The position numbers were made by a program, and so were the translations under genes. From contig NZ_LASA01000167.1 of the NCBI RefSeq assembly GCF_001562015.1, positions 1 to 64,000 of the forward strand: 64,000 nucleotides of DNA, read 5' to 3'. Source of the stretch: Endozoicomonas arenosclerae. Lineage in GTDB: Bacteria; Pseudomonadota; Gammaproteobacteria; Pseudomonadales; Endozoicomonadaceae. Position 1 is the first letter of the stretch; every line of letters starts with the position of its first letter. The notes beneath the pieces were generated by a model. It had not been told where the DNA came from, did no database searches, and saw only the letters and a list, made by a program, of their open reading frames with translations. Positions 11,201 through 18,872 of this stretch are shown one piece after another.

Positions 11201-13623
11201 ACCTGAACACTGTCCAGACTGAAGTTTTCTGGACTGTCGTTATGATCCTTATCCGTATCGTTTGCCAGAACATCAATAGTGACAGACGCATTTTCTGAGG
11301 TACTGTTATCTGGATCAGCAACCGCTACGGGTGAATCATTGGTGCCTGTCACTGTGATGGTGGCGGTAGAACTCGATTCTGCATCACTGTCATCTGACAT
11401 GGTGTAGGAAACGACGACATTAATGGACTCGCCAGAAGCCAGATAATCAAAGTCTTTACCCGGTTCAAACTTCAGTTGATTGTTTTCAATACTGACGGAA
11501 CCTGTCCCTTCCTGGCTCAGTGCGACTGATTTAAGTGTAAAGTTTGCAGGCTGATCGCTGGTATCCTCATCCGTGTCGTTAGCAAGAACATCAACCAGTA
11601 ATGCCGTATTTTCTTCAGTTGAAAGGTTTGTGTCCTCAACGGCTACAGGTACATCATTGGAACCGGTTATCGTCAAAGTAACCGTCTTTGGCTCACTGTC
11701 AGCAGAATCTGTTTCGGAATCATCTGTCGCGATATAGCTGAAGCTAACCGTTACCTGCTCACCCTCATCCAGGCTGTTAAAATCATGATTAACGACACTG
11801 TAACTACCATCAGCATTAACTGTTACAGAGGTATTCGCTGGATCAATAACACCTAGCTCACCATCATCGGTCGAGACAGAATCAGCCACCAGGCTGAAGG
11901 TATGGGTATCAGTGGTATCTTCATCAGTAACAGAAAGCTGTCCTTCGAACTTTGCTGCTTCCTGACCGTCATCACTCTCTAAATCACTGTCTTCTGTTAA
12001 CGCTGAAAGTGTGACATCTTGAACGACAGGCTGGTCATTGCTCCCCGTAATAGTCAGAGTGACGGTCTGTTCTTCACTGACAGCAGAGTCGGTGCCTGAA
12101 TCATCAGTGGCGATATAACGGAAAGTGACTGTTACCGTTTCACCGTCAGCCAGAGCATTAAAGTCCGGATTGATAACACTGTAAGAACCGTCAGCATTGA
12201 CAGATACTGACGTATTCTCCGGATCAACGACGCCTGTCTCACCGTCATCGCTTGTGACCGACTCAGCTACCAGACTGAAAGTATGGGTATCCGTCGCATC
12301 CTCATCTACTACAGATAATGTGCCATCAAATCTGGCATTTTCATTACCATCAGACGCAATCAGATCATTGTCTTCTGTTAATTCTGAAACGGTCACACTC
12401 TCTACAACAGGCTGATCATTTCTACCTTCAATAACAACTGTGGCTGTGTTAGCGACATCTACGGTGCCGTCATTAACGTTATAAACAAACGTTAAAGTTA
12501 TACTTTCTGAATCAGCAAGATAGCCAAACTGGGCGGGATCCAGTAACAGCTGACCCGATTCTTCATTGATGGCAAAAGTAATATCCGACTCAGGCGTTAC
12601 GCCTGAGGCTACATTGACGGCTACTGAGTTAACATCCAGATCATCTTCATCAACATCCGATGCGGTCTGTAAAAGCTCAATGGCAAGAATGGCAGAATCT
12701 TCGTCGGTAGTGATCGGCCCAATAGCCTCTGCTATGGGGGCATCATTGACCGGATCAACAGCCACAATAAAAGATTGAGCACTGGCGGCCTGGTCCCCCC
12801 CGTTTAACTCTGTTGCCGTTGCAGTAAAAGACAGAGTAAGTGAACCATTGAAGTTCAGAGGGGGTGTCAGTGTTGTGGCAGACAGATCCCATTCAGAAAC
12901 ATCGATAGGACTGCCATCGGCAGTGATAGTGAAACTACCATCCGTCAGAACCGATCCTTCAGGGACACCTGAGAGTGATAAAGTGAGAATCTCTGAACCA
13001 TCACTGTCTACCAGGGCTGCACTGAGGCTCAGGCTAATGGCCGTGTCTTCATCACCGGTCACATTCTGAACAACACCAGTGGGGGCAATAGCCTCAACAT
13101 CGGCAATAGGCAGTTCATCTTCATTCTCTTCAGGCAGAGGGGCATTCAGAAGAGGTTCAAGAGGAATAAAGCTGTCAAAGTCAGCCACAGCCTGAGTTGA
13201 TTGATTGTTGAGCTCCAGCAGTACGCCTTCATCCTGACCGCCATTGCCATCCTGCCCAGCTGCAGGTGGCTCAAGGTTGTTGAGGTCATCAACTGAAAGT
13301 GCTGATTCACTAATCCCGCCATCATTGCCCGACAGGGCAGCAAGAATGTCACTGATTTCCTCTGGTCCTGTTTCTCCAACAAAACGAAAGCCATTGAGCT
13401 CCAGATATTCGGCCAGGCTGATGCCATCTCCTTCATAAAGAACAATGACTTTGCCGTCGATCATATCGATGTGGGCGACACCGTCAGAGCCGGTGATCAC
13501 CTGCTCATTTAAACGAACACTGTCACCTGCAGAAAGAACTCGCTCTTTGCCTTGAGGATCTCTGGCAATGACTTTGCCAAGTGCCAGGTGTAAAGACCCT
13601 ACTTCAGTTGAAGCTGTAGCCAT
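2266..13623 (-). CDS. Giant LapA/BapA-like repeat adhesin secreted by type I system
   Basis: 3785 residues, one uninterrupted frame, GAGGG before the ATG. Residues 1-115 resemble the N-terminal retention module of LapA/BapA-type adhesins. AAG at 121-123 sits where LapG-type proteases cut. Long arrays of cadherin/VCBS-like repeats follow, many ending in TITGSNDQPVV-like turns (about 190-1500 and again later), then Ig-like repeats (about 1560-2200). Two related PA14-like domains (about 2400-2530 and 3070-3220) each contain SDDGF. Near 3641-3671 are glycine/aspartate RTX nonapeptides (GTDGDDVITG, GNDVLIGHAGADTF), followed by a C-terminal type I secretion signal of the VC_A0849 type. Expected at the cell surface, held in the TolC-like pore, binding calcium and probably glycans. 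The neighbouring exporter genes support this. Exact domain counts need profile searches. Confidence 0.93.
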   Translation of the reverse strand: MATASTEVGSLHLALGKVIARDPQGKERVLSAGDSVRLNEQVITGSDGVAHIDMIDGKVIVLYEGDGISLAEYLELNGFRFVGETGPEEISDILAALSGNDGGISESALSVDDLNNLEPPAAGQDGNGGQDEGVLLELNNQSTQAVADFDSFIPLEPLLNAPLPEENEDELPIADVEAIAPTGVVQNVTGDEDTAISLSLSAALVDSDGSEILTLSLSGVPEGSVLTDGSFTITADGSPIDVSEWDLSATTLTPPLNFNGSLTLSFTATATELNGGDQAASAQSFIVAVDPVNDAPIAEAIGPITTDEDSAILAIELLQTASDVDEDDLDVNSVAVNVASGVTPESDITFAINEESGQLLLDPAQFGYLADSESITLTFVYNVNDGTVDVANTATVVIEGRNDQPVVESVTVSELTEDNDLIASDGNENARFDGTLSVVDEDATDTHTFSLVAESVTSDDGETGVVDPENTSVSVNADGSYSVINPDFNALADGETVTVTFRYIATDDSGTDSAVSEEQTVTLTITGSNDQPVVQDVTLSALTEDSDLESDDGQEAAKFEGQLSVTDEDTTDTHTFSLVADSVSTDDGELGVIDPANTSVTVNADGSYSVVNHDFNSLDEGEQVTVSFSYIATDDSETDSADSEPKTVTLTITGSNDVPVAVEDTNLSTEENTALLVDVLANDTDEDTSDQPANFTLKSVALSQEGTGSVSIENNQLKFEPGKDFDYLASGESINVVVSYTMSDDSDAESSSTATITVTGTNDSPVAVADPDNSTSENASVTIDVLANDTDKDHNDSPENFSLDSVQVVDGNGDPLSGRGSASIVNNQLVFEPGTDFDYLAEGEMATVIVAYTMSDNEGAQSESTATIKITGTNDKPLAVDDTHSLSLEMDLIEPGSTNGSAIVFEVQVEKGAELSFDWLYTDIDPSQNFNDFSFVSINGNPQMLASVQNDQGQYSWTASEAGTYLITLGVMNDRDTLFDPSLNISNLQITSGSIVDSDTLGGYQETAEGFKLSPQNPSVDSSVIENFLQNKMIELQSVTGNVLDNDSDKDLTDELTVQSFDGESTPGVITGLYGDLTWQENGSYTYELDPDRLAFKELAEGERADEVFDYVVTDGRETDTASLTITVEGLNDPAVIEDIFNGFGGDVVEDGVPASTATGKLSATDVDNNHSDGFQAKSIASLYGTLVMQANGVWEYTLDNENPVINALNTDSPDLEDIITVESVDGTEAQITLSISGSNDAPTVSDSAIDLNNTDEDDSITISQSQLLAGSSDVDNDLEDLSAINLSVSSGSGSLTYDAESQSWSFKPSKDWSGEVTFNFDVSDGVDSTPSTAILTVDPVADKPVLNVTNVSGPEDTAVSLDIQALLSDQDGSETLSPVTISNIPPGWQFVNNLGELAVSGGVLVLNPGDEVGLKAIPPHNYSGTHTFTVSVTSSEQNSSSSETVQKPLEVEILPVAEPADLQVPEATSGHEDTAIDISGIQVSVGDTGDTNEQLTHLFVEGMPVGSVLSDGDQSLIITSMSQVDILSWNLAQLTIRPPENSDQDFELQVTAVTRDGDSEVTTDPQTIAVDVVPVLDKPSVDTLYTNNAEPTLTGEVALGENEILQVLVNGQLFTAGVGSAPLQVDAEGQWSLNMAGYPLPSDGEYEVVATVLNPELDPNFIQDSTRNELIFDTKAPKGTVVYNHKTNDPTPEISGKLKAPLGDDEYLKITVNGVTYVNREFPEQEEGVQLVDFIIGEDDRTWHFSLPEEDAINSSDEYGTEYSVEATVADRAGNVATPDDATLLVDVNPPAIVAESLSFSTGDSINSVESAKTFKISGMTEGAEQGQKVQVKLYQGDTEFNYEATVKADGSFVLTLYPQNPEHSSGRGIDLESFDDGSIEMDVSVTDKLGNLSDTVSDSTQLDRTLSGTEISVDAISNDSGVADDFRTNDFDGLTLTGSLNQSLAGDESLQISMDKGRTWLDGVMVDGESWSFAESEGTARTHGQKVNYWLRVVDEAGNTASQEEFAVQQVTFDNQASITSLGLNKSGEISWNEAGSLVKVNGRTQGVESGQSVSIKLSGLIAGELADFSFNSTVDNGRFTLELPSEFLRQFDDHSSVSIEAVTADLSANEAILSHVVELDFTVPGDTDGDHIPDNSGKPIVTLLGPDDGFINEDENSGGFKVLVSLPAGVEEGDRVRLTLKQVGGQSETIDYTVTAADLQGGQSTVLIPERLMGEGWLDGDYKVTARISDEAGNVSKKGPAYLFTLDTTPPVAEMFSLDQVNSDTFPALFTLTDLSYFVENDWPSLSPEDFQVDNGIINSIEDLGNGEYLFTITPDFDPGVDSGDISIQLAEGSVLDHAENGNEAFEHSIDYDNDDPVISLSRGLIGEAFNTDSSIANLDAAMALIADNDPDATFTATNIDYTDDSAPTLAEFLADGADGLTGDTTANVETMAFRFSGQIELGAGAHSFRITSDDGFILKINGEEVAKYEGLRSAAPTTGIYNVALEEGGYHSFELVYFENAVNASLKVEVDSGDGYQVLDQASTLKNSSTYTEGDGAIALDQGLILSDNDHFDLVGAEIKILNFQSGEDVLGFTAANGISVESYDSQTGTLKLTGFASIEDYEAALANVTYENTSEDPLAGQRLLSVKINDGQTWSAPVTTYLTVQAVNDAPEMSVSSSTMDYQENDGYQIIDSSTALSDVDNDSLHSVTIRISEGYVNGQDRLDLDNGAYDSSKITEHWSGQGYLTLTAKDPENNPVSVSEFESLLRQVKYRNSSDDPIEGTRKITWTANDGQDNSSPVESLINVIAVNDAAYVTHVRNWTYEENSSPVFVDNSITLVDPDSSHIHKVTLTISKNYDEDHDVLSVYSEQPGININWDNPTGTLTITAQNPAGLAKQDFEHVLETISFHSSGDNPSTAQRELTWVVDDGEGDGQPVVSKISIRAVNDAPENLFDNADLASQPPLLAEEDTVLQIDNLSVQDADANGDAIRVTLQVEHGQLTLGSSTGLSLSGQGTGSLVMQGSQQNINLALKTLSYKGLPDFNGNDSLVMTSNDLGNNGNGGAKESRSEIAIAVAPVNDKPLLASSSGLNVEVFDTSPASSGDFNSLSEVLTFMDDETADATFMAHILAFDDGNPDTLSNFIGNNGSDLSGLGSEPFETMALRFTGQIKLDAGTHNFTVRSDDGFSLKINGQVVTEFDRDRGPGNSSGSFSANSDGLYDIEIVYWENRGGAVLEVSKDGQILDSSLLFSNNSSEKSYQENQSEPVALFSDMALSDPDGSLNSLVIEVTGPFDPQSDQYLSQTPSGVVRQDSFENGVLTITFTGIASVADYQALLSSIRYENTSEDPVEGDRDIKVWVNDGELDSDILETTLTVTAVNDQPLAQGFLIEPASQSIDFSQFVSDPDHSDAQLQVIIEQLPEYGRLFLEHNGVEHDVSGSDLGNTRFNLDSLNYEVAELELGTALQPGIQGWGTANAGNSVLTSNQDGVVITTSTQDGEFEQYNQPGHVGVGLGLKNDGIKRSNSISVQYSTAIAFAVIGVDGLGGHFDANANQDAAVKISVTFEDGSQGVWTFDKGDLGISDSDYSADISVGHGNQYQINTEGLGILQMDFSASSNDGGSNWVLSSIESSVSDSFSYKAVDSDGATSAVKAVHIKGAAISGTDGDDVITGTTGNDVLIGHAGADTFQFTMDELLEEDSIQTDRILDFKVGDTASDTEADYLDLSDLLLADNTQDVSKFISDIAGEGLTVSIDQDNTIIEFNSTSDPDLQTLKIVLEGTGNDWGVNATGDEVLAELIGNGQLIV

Positions 13624-13695
13624 CAGGAAATTCCCTCTTTTAATCGTTCAATAAACTGGTTTTGATGACGACTTCTGACTTCCTGCCTTCGCTTT

Positions 13696-15021
13696 TTACC
13701 TTTCACTGAAAGCCAGCTGCTTGGCTCGCAGCACTGGCTTCAGAAAATAATTCAATAATGTTTTTTTTCCGGTCAGGATATCGACTGTAGCTACCATGCC
13801 AGGTATGACTGCCTTCCCCTGAGACTCCTGACCCAGAAAATTTTCTTCGGTTTCAACCAGCGCCAGATAAAAACTTTCACCGTTTTCGAGCGTGGTGGTG
13901 TCTGCACTGATGTGTCTGAGTTTACCTTTCAGACCGCCATGGACCGTAAAGTCATAGGCAGTAAAACGGACGGTAGCCTGTTGATCCGGATGCAGAAAAC
14001 CAATGTCTTCCGGTCTGATCCGAACCTCAATTTTCAAACTGTCTTCAATGGGAACAATATCCAGCATGGCCATACCGGGTTGCACAACACCTCCCTCAGT
14101 GTTGACCATGATGGATTTAATGATGCCATGTACCGGTGATCGGACCCTGGTACGATCCACTCTATCCGCCAAAGCAGTACCGCTGGCTGATAATTCATTT
14201 AAAGAAGACAGTGTTTCGTTCAGTTCTTTACGGGCTTCATTAATAAATGAGAGTTCAACCTCGGACATTCTTTCCCGGGTTTCTCGCATCATAGCCGCCA
14301 TACGATCCAGACTTTTGGACACCATCAGCTCTTCACCGGTGACATCGCTGACCTGACGCTCAATGCGTAACAGTTCTACTTTGGAAACAGCCCCTTCCTC
14401 CTCAAGAATCCGGGTCATTTCCAGCTCCTGATCCAGCAGTGCCTTTCTACGCTTCAAAAGAGACTCTTTGGCTTCAGCTTCTTCCAATTGTTTACGATGC
14501 TGTTCCAACTGCTCGCGATAAACCCCTGTTCTACTGGCCAGTTCCTTTTTACGACTGAGGTAGAGAGCTGATTCAGATACAGCCAATTCAGGAAATTCAT
14601 TCTGCTCAGACTCTGGGGGCATAAATGATTGAGATTCAATTTCTGCCACCAAGCGCGCTTTACGCATTTTCAAAGCACTGAGGCTGGCCTTCTGTTCATC
14701 GAGATTCGAGGAAAAGCGGGTGTCGTCCATAACCAGTAGAATCTGGCCTTTCTCAACGGTTTGCCCTTCCCTGACATTGATGTCAGAAACAATCCCACCT
14801 TCCAGATTTTGTATGGTCTGAACCCGACTGGAAGGAATCACCTTGCCATCCCCCCTGGCCAGCTCATCAATTTCTGCCACAGAAGACCATCCCAGAAACA
14901 CCATCAGAACCATTAACGAAAGAATGATCAGGCTGCGTCCCTGGGTCTGCCGTTTTTCATTCATTTGAGCCCGGCTGTCTTCAAGATAAAGCTGCCTGTA
15001 GGATTTTTGCTCTTCTGACAT
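13696..15021 (-). CDS. HlyD/LapC-family periplasmic adaptor of type I secretion
   Basis: 441 residues. A short cytosolic tail precedes one membrane helix (about 28-47); then come a lipoyl-like half (GGIVSDINVREGQTVEKGQ, about 90-110), a long coiled-coil hairpin (about 130-290) and the second lipoyl/beta-barrel part. Family members link the inner-membrane ABC exporter to the TolC channel. Its ATG overlaps the stop of the ABC gene (TGATG), and a strong GGAGGT lies inside the end of that gene, showing translational coupling. The adhesin gene follows 72 bp downstream. Size and architecture are normal, with no sign of damage. Confidence 0.93.
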   Translation of the reverse strand: MSEEQKSYRQLYLEDSRAQMNEKRQTQGRSLIILSLMVLMVFLGWSSVAEIDELARGDGKVIPSSRVQTIQNLEGGIVSDINVREGQTVEKGQILLVMDDTRFSSNLDEQKASLSALKMRKARLVAEIESQSFMPPESEQNEFPELAVSESALYLSRKKELASRTGVYREQLEQHRKQLEEAEAKESLLKRRKALLDQELEMTRILEEEGAVSKVELLRIERQVSDVTGEELMVSKSLDRMAAMMRETRERMSEVELSFINEARKELNETLSSLNELSASGTALADRVDRTRVRSPVHGIIKSIMVNTEGGVVQPGMAMLDIVPIEDSLKIEVRIRPEDIGFLHPDQQATVRFTAYDFTVHGGLKGKLRHISADTTTLENGESFYLALVETEENFLGQESQGKAVIPGMVATVDILTGKKTLLNYFLKPVLRAKQLAFSER

Positions 15022-17177
15022 CAGGCCACCTCCATATCACGGGCCGTGGCCACCGATACTTTTGGCTGGCCCATCTCAGCACTGCTTTTAATCCCGACGA
15101 TTTGGCCCTGATCCATCACAACTACTTTATCTGCACACCCAACCAGAGATTTTTTGTGGGTGACGATCAAAATAGTTTTGTCGTTGAAACGGCTCAGTGT
15201 TTGGATCAGTTGTGCTTCTGCATGATTGTCCATGGAGCTGGCTGGCTCATCGAGTATCAGAATATTTGGATCACCTAACAGTGCCCTGGCGATACCAATG
15301 GACTGAATCTGCCCACCTGACAAATGTCGCCCGGCTTCACCCACCTGAAAGTCCAGTCCCTGGGGATGTGCGGACAAAATATCTCCCAAGCCAGCCTGTT
15401 TTACAGAGGAAACCAGTCTCTCATCAGAAATACCCTGCCGTCCCATTAACAGGTTGTCTCGGATAGAGCCTGAGAAAAGCGTTATTTTTTGGGGAACATA
15501 ACCTATCTTGCTGCGCAAGAATCCTGGATCAATCTGACGTATATCCAGCTCACCAATACTGATATGCCCATCCGATGGCTCCCAAAGCCCAACAATCAGT
15601 TGCAGTAAAGTGCTTTTGCCACTTCCCATCCTCCCAAGAATGGCAACGGTCTCACCGGCTTTTATCTCCAGAGTAATGTCTTTCAGAAGCGGAGGTGCAT
15701 CAGGGTAAGAAAAATGAATATGTTTGAAACGAATGTCACCCCTGAAGGTTTCTGGCACCAGAAAGTGTCTGTCGTTTGTCCGTTCCTGTGGCAGGCCCAT
15801 GAGAGTGTCTGTGTAATCCATTGCCTGTCGTGTACGCTGATATTGATTCAGCAAACCGATCGACTGGATGACCGGCGCAGTACAACGCCCGGCAATCATC
15901 ATGACGGCAATCAAGCCCCCCATGGAAAGCTCACCCAATCCAATCAGGTAAACCCCCATAGAGATAATAAGTATGGTTCCGGCCTGAAGAATAAAAGTCG
16001 CGGCCTGACTGGAATAAAGTTGTAGTTTTCTAACGGTCAGATTCACTTCAGCGATCTGCTGGTTGGAACGTTCCCAGTGAAACTGATGATGATTTTCGGC
16101 TGAGGACGCTTTAATCGATTCCAGCCCGAGTAGCGTTTCAAGAAGAAAAGACTGTCTGTGACAGGAAGCCTGCTGGCTCTTTTCTATGGCTTTTTGCAGT
16201 GGAGAATTAATCAGAACCGCCACGCCTGCCGCTAACGCCATGCACACTAATGGAATGGCCACCAGTGAAGGAGCTATCCAGGTAATTAATGACAGAAATA
16301 AAAGAACAAAAGGCAGATCAATGAGTGTCAGTATGGTTGCAGACGTTAGAAACTGTCGAATACTGTCAAACTCAGCCAGATTATTCATAAAGCTGCCGGT
16401 AGCGCCCGGCCTGACCGCCAACTTGAGCCCCAGTATTTTTTCCAATAGCTTTGCAGACAGTCTGATATCAATCTGCTTGCCCACCTGATCAATGGCTCTT
16501 GCGCGTATAAGTTTGATCCCAAAATCAAAACTGAAGGCTATGAAGACACCGGCCACCAGCACCCAAAGGGTTTCATAAGCCTGATTAGGCACCACCCGGT
16601 CATAAACATTCATGACAAACAACGGGCTGACCAGCGCGAACAGATTCACCATAAAGCTGGCAATCAATACATCCCTAAAGGTTCCCCAATAAGGCAGAAT
16701 GGCATCCCGAAACCAGGGGTAATGATTTGATGAACTTTTTTCAGAGGTTGCTTCCGAGTATTTCTTTTCGGGCTTTACCTGTATCAGATAGCCTGAATAA
16801 ATACCTTCAATGTCTTGTATATCGATTTCTTTTCTATCGTTTACTGACTCGCCAATGATTGCCTTTCCTGTTTTGGCATTACACTGATAAACGACCGTCG
16901 CTTTATCATTCAGCAGTAAAAGAATAACGGGAAGATCACTTGAAGAGATCGTCTTAAGTGGTTGTTCAGAAAGAGATGATTCCAGTCCGGCTTTAGCCAG
17001 AGCTCGTTGACACTGAGAAGGTAAAAGTCCTTGCTCGGATACAGGCAAACCCGAGAGCAGCGTTTCTACACTGACATCGCAATGAAAATACCGGGTAAGT
17101 TCTTCCAGACAATTGATCAGAGGATCGTGGTCACTGTGAAACAGACTCATATGATCAGAAAATCCCTGCACTTCCAT
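15021..17177 (-). CDS. LapB-like type I secretion ABC transporter (permease/ATPase)
   Basis: 718 residues. The N-terminal ~140 residues resemble a C39-like domain with no recognisable catalytic cysteine motif, as in LapB/HlyB-type exporters that bind but do not process substrate. A six-helix membrane region follows (about 165-440), then the nucleotide-binding domain with Walker A GRMGSGKST (near 512), signature LSGGQ (near 619) and Walker B ILILDEPASSMD (near 640). It powers export of the adhesin encoded two genes downstream. It is first in the operon, and the upstream region carries a CRP-type palindrome. The start is not certain: a second ATG at codon 10 (17,150) has AGGGA upstream, whereas the first ATG has no clear ribosome site. 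Confidence 0.93.
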   Translation of the reverse strand: MEVQGFSDHMSLFHSDHDPLINCLEELTRYFHCDVSVETLLSGLPVSEQGLLPSQCQRALAKAGLESSLSEQPLKTISSSDLPVILLLLNDKATVVYQCNAKTGKAIIGESVNDRKEIDIQDIEGIYSGYLIQVKPEKKYSEATSEKSSSNHYPWFRDAILPYWGTFRDVLIASFMVNLFALVSPLFVMNVYDRVVPNQAYETLWVLVAGVFIAFSFDFGIKLIRARAIDQVGKQIDIRLSAKLLEKILGLKLAVRPGATGSFMNNLAEFDSIRQFLTSATILTLIDLPFVLLFLSLITWIAPSLVAIPLVCMALAAGVAVLINSPLQKAIEKSQQASCHRQSFLLETLLGLESIKASSAENHHQFHWERSNQQIAEVNLTVRKLQLYSSQAATFILQAGTILIISMGVYLIGLGELSMGGLIAVMMIAGRCTAPVIQSIGLLNQYQRTRQAMDYTDTLMGLPQERTNDRHFLVPETFRGDIRFKHIHFSYPDAPPLLKDITLEIKAGETVAILGRMGSGKSTLLQLIVGLWEPSDGHISIGELDIRQIDPGFLRSKIGYVPQKITLFSGSIRDNLLMGRQGISDERLVSSVKQAGLGDILSAHPQGLDFQVGEAGRHLSGGQIQSIGIARALLGDPNILILDEPASSMDNHAEAQLIQTLSRFNDKTILIVTHKKSLVGCADKVVVMDQGQIVGIKSSAEMGQPKVSVATARDMEVA

Positions 17178-17253
17178 GCTGCAGCAGGAGCTGCATTATC
17201 GAAATTCTTCTTAGACTGCTAACCCCGTGTCACAACTTCCAGATTGTATTCCC

Positions 17254-17269
17254 TGTGACAATCATCACA
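17254..17269. promoter_or_regulatory. Perfect CRP-type site upstream of the secretion operon
   Basis: TGTGACAATCATCACA matches the CRP/Vfr half-sites TGTGA-N6-TCACA exactly, and lies about 80 bp before the first gene of the type I secretion operon. TTTTGTCACATTT near 17,310 could be a second, half site. Inference: cAMP-CRP control of adhesin export. No promoter elements were fixed with confidence. Confidence 0.6.
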
Positions 17270-17427
17270 TATTGACATGTTGATTTTTCAGTTGGAAGAA
17301 TTTTGTCACATTTTTTTCATGTAGGACTGGATTTCATTGAAGAAATACAATCTCTTGAATCTAGGGAGGTTAATAATCAGTGGTAATTCAGAGAGTTATC
17401 GAATGTACTTTTCAGAATGGAGAAAGA

Positions 17428-18489
17428 TCACAGTAGCCCGGTACCTGCAATGGAAGACGCTTCAACTGCCCGGCGCATCAGAATATTTCTCACCCACTCT
17501 TTTTCAACAATACTGACTATTCCGGTATGAGAAGATAATCCATAACGTTCATACAATGAGCCTTTAAGCTCATCATAATTCTCATGCATTTGAATGCTGG
17601 CTTGCTGGTCTGAAATGTATTCTTTCAAAGCTGCCTGATAGCCTTTGAACTCTTTGGTGTAATCTCCTTTCACATGCTCGTTGGAAGACTTTCTCAGGCG
17701 TATAGCTTTATTTCTATAATAAACACGCTTTAAAGTGCCTTCTGCATCAATGGCCTGGCTGAATGCCTGACCGGCTTCAACATCAAGAGACTCTTTTTTC
17801 TTAGCTGCCTTGATCAGAGATCCAGGCAATTCCAACGTTTCACCCTTACCTGACCATTCAAGCAACTCTACTGCACTGTTTCTAACAACATCCCAGTGAT
17901 AGCTCAAACCCACCGACTCCAAAGCTGTGCCAAGCTTCTGTGAAGACCAGCCCTGAAAAGCATTAGTAGCACGCTTCAACTGGGAGACATCATAAGCCCC
18001 AAGATGATAGAGCTCATCGGCAATATCTTTAAGGCCCTGCTCGATCAGCTTTCGATTCTGATCAGTCAACTCCGGAGTATCATTCTCAAAAACAGCATCT
18101 AAATCTTCTTCATCAATGTCATCCATATCCAGGTTATGACTGGAATAACTGGCCAGAGTCCCAAAACCAGAATCAACACTGCTCTGATGCCTTAGTTTGT
18201 CACCGGGCAGTCTGCCACGCTTGTCAGTTCTGGAGCTGTCATCTGAGCCGGATGATGAAAGTGAAAGTTGTGGGTCAACCTCATCAGGATCGACCACTTC
18301 TGTATCATAGGAAGAGAAGTGTCTGGAGTCTTTGCTAGATTTGGCGTCACGTAGCCACCGCTCCTTCTGGCTGGAGCGTGAGGTCAGTTTTCTACCTCTT
18401 TGCCTGCCTTCAGCAGAGCTGGACTTTTTAGGATCTGGCACATTGTGTGATGAGCCCGGACCCTTAGGCGGTACGCCACCAATAGACAT
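17428..18489 (-). CDS. Hypothetical protein, disordered N-terminus; possible secreted effector
   Basis: 353 residues, unrecognised. AGGGA sits just before the ATG. The first ~155 residues are rich in Ser, Asp, Lys, Arg and Gly and look disordered, including SSSGSDDSSRTDKRGR and an acidic run MDDIDEEDLD. From about 160 to 230 there is a helical stretch (LKDIADELYHLGAYDVSQ ... NSAVELLEW) with a loose resemblance to death-fold domains; I cannot confirm this by eye. The C-terminal third is charged and helical. There is no signal peptide or membrane segment. It stands alone between the secretion operon and tRNA-Cys. A disordered head plus a compact helical body would fit a type III or IV effector, but that is only an idea. 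Confidence 0.6.
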   Translation of the reverse strand: MSIGGVPPKGPGSSHNVPDPKKSSSAEGRQRGRKLTSRSSQKERWLRDAKSSKDSRHFSSYDTEVVDPDEVDPQLSLSSSGSDDSSRTDKRGRLPGDKLRHQSSVDSGFGTLASYSSHNLDMDDIDEEDLDAVFENDTPELTDQNRKLIEQGLKDIADELYHLGAYDVSQLKRATNAFQGWSSQKLGTALESVGLSYHWDVVRNSAVELLEWSGKGETLELPGSLIKAAKKKESLDVEAGQAFSQAIDAEGTLKRVYYRNKAIRLRKSSNEHVKGDYTKEFKGYQAALKEYISDQQASIQMHENYDELKGSLYERYGLSSHTGIVSIVEKEWVRNILMRRAVEASSIAGTGLL

Positions 18490-18872
18490 GACAATCCCTG
18501 ATATTGATCGCTTGATGAGCTAATCGGCAGCAGGATTAAAAAATTAAAGCAACAGCTATGCCAGTTAAATTTTACTTTTGGGTAGAAGTGTCTGAATTAG
18601 ACTTTTGATGAATCTTAGAGAAGAGAATGGAGGCGAGTACCGGAGTCGAACCGGTCTAAATGGAGTTGCAGTCCACTGCATAACCGCTTTGCTAACTCGC
18701 CTTTATCGATTGCTTTCCAGATCAGAACTAATCTTTTTGAGATAAAAGCCTTTAAAACCAATGACTTCCGAAAGCTGGCGCTATTCTATGGGAGAACCAG
18801 ACAAATGACAACGCTTTTTTGAAGCATTGTCTAAACTTCCCCCATTCATCTGACTGAAGGTTGTAGACAGTC
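18490..18872. other. Intergenic region holding tRNA-Cys and an operator-like repeat
   Basis: No protein gene is seen. The stretch contains tRNA-Cys (18,628-18,701, minus strand). Before the efflux genes there is an imperfect inverted repeat, AGACAAATG (18,799-18,807) and CATTGTCT (18,825-18,832), about 40 bp before the adaptor ATG. It could be an operator for a local repressor or part of the promoter. Confidence 0.4.
18628..18701 (-). tRNA. tRNA-Cys (GCA)
   Basis: The reverse strand reads GGCGAGT at the 5' end and ACTCGCC-T-CCA at the 3' end, a 7-bp acceptor stem with U discriminator and encoded CCA. The anticodon loop contains CTGCAAC (anticodon GCA), and the T-arm has GGTTCGACTCC. At 74 nt it matches gammaproteobacterial tRNA-Cys. 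Confidence 0.97.

Noticed and set aside
1028-13438. Many open frames on the plus strand opposite the TolC and adhesin genes
   Set aside because: They are shadows of the long minus-strand genes: low-complexity, no ribosome sites and no recognisable domains, while the minus frames show clear domains throughout.
2266-13623. Repeats in the adhesin gene as a satellite or mobile element
   Set aside because: They are in-frame protein-domain repeats (about 100 codons) that diverge at DNA level; nothing suggests independent mobility.
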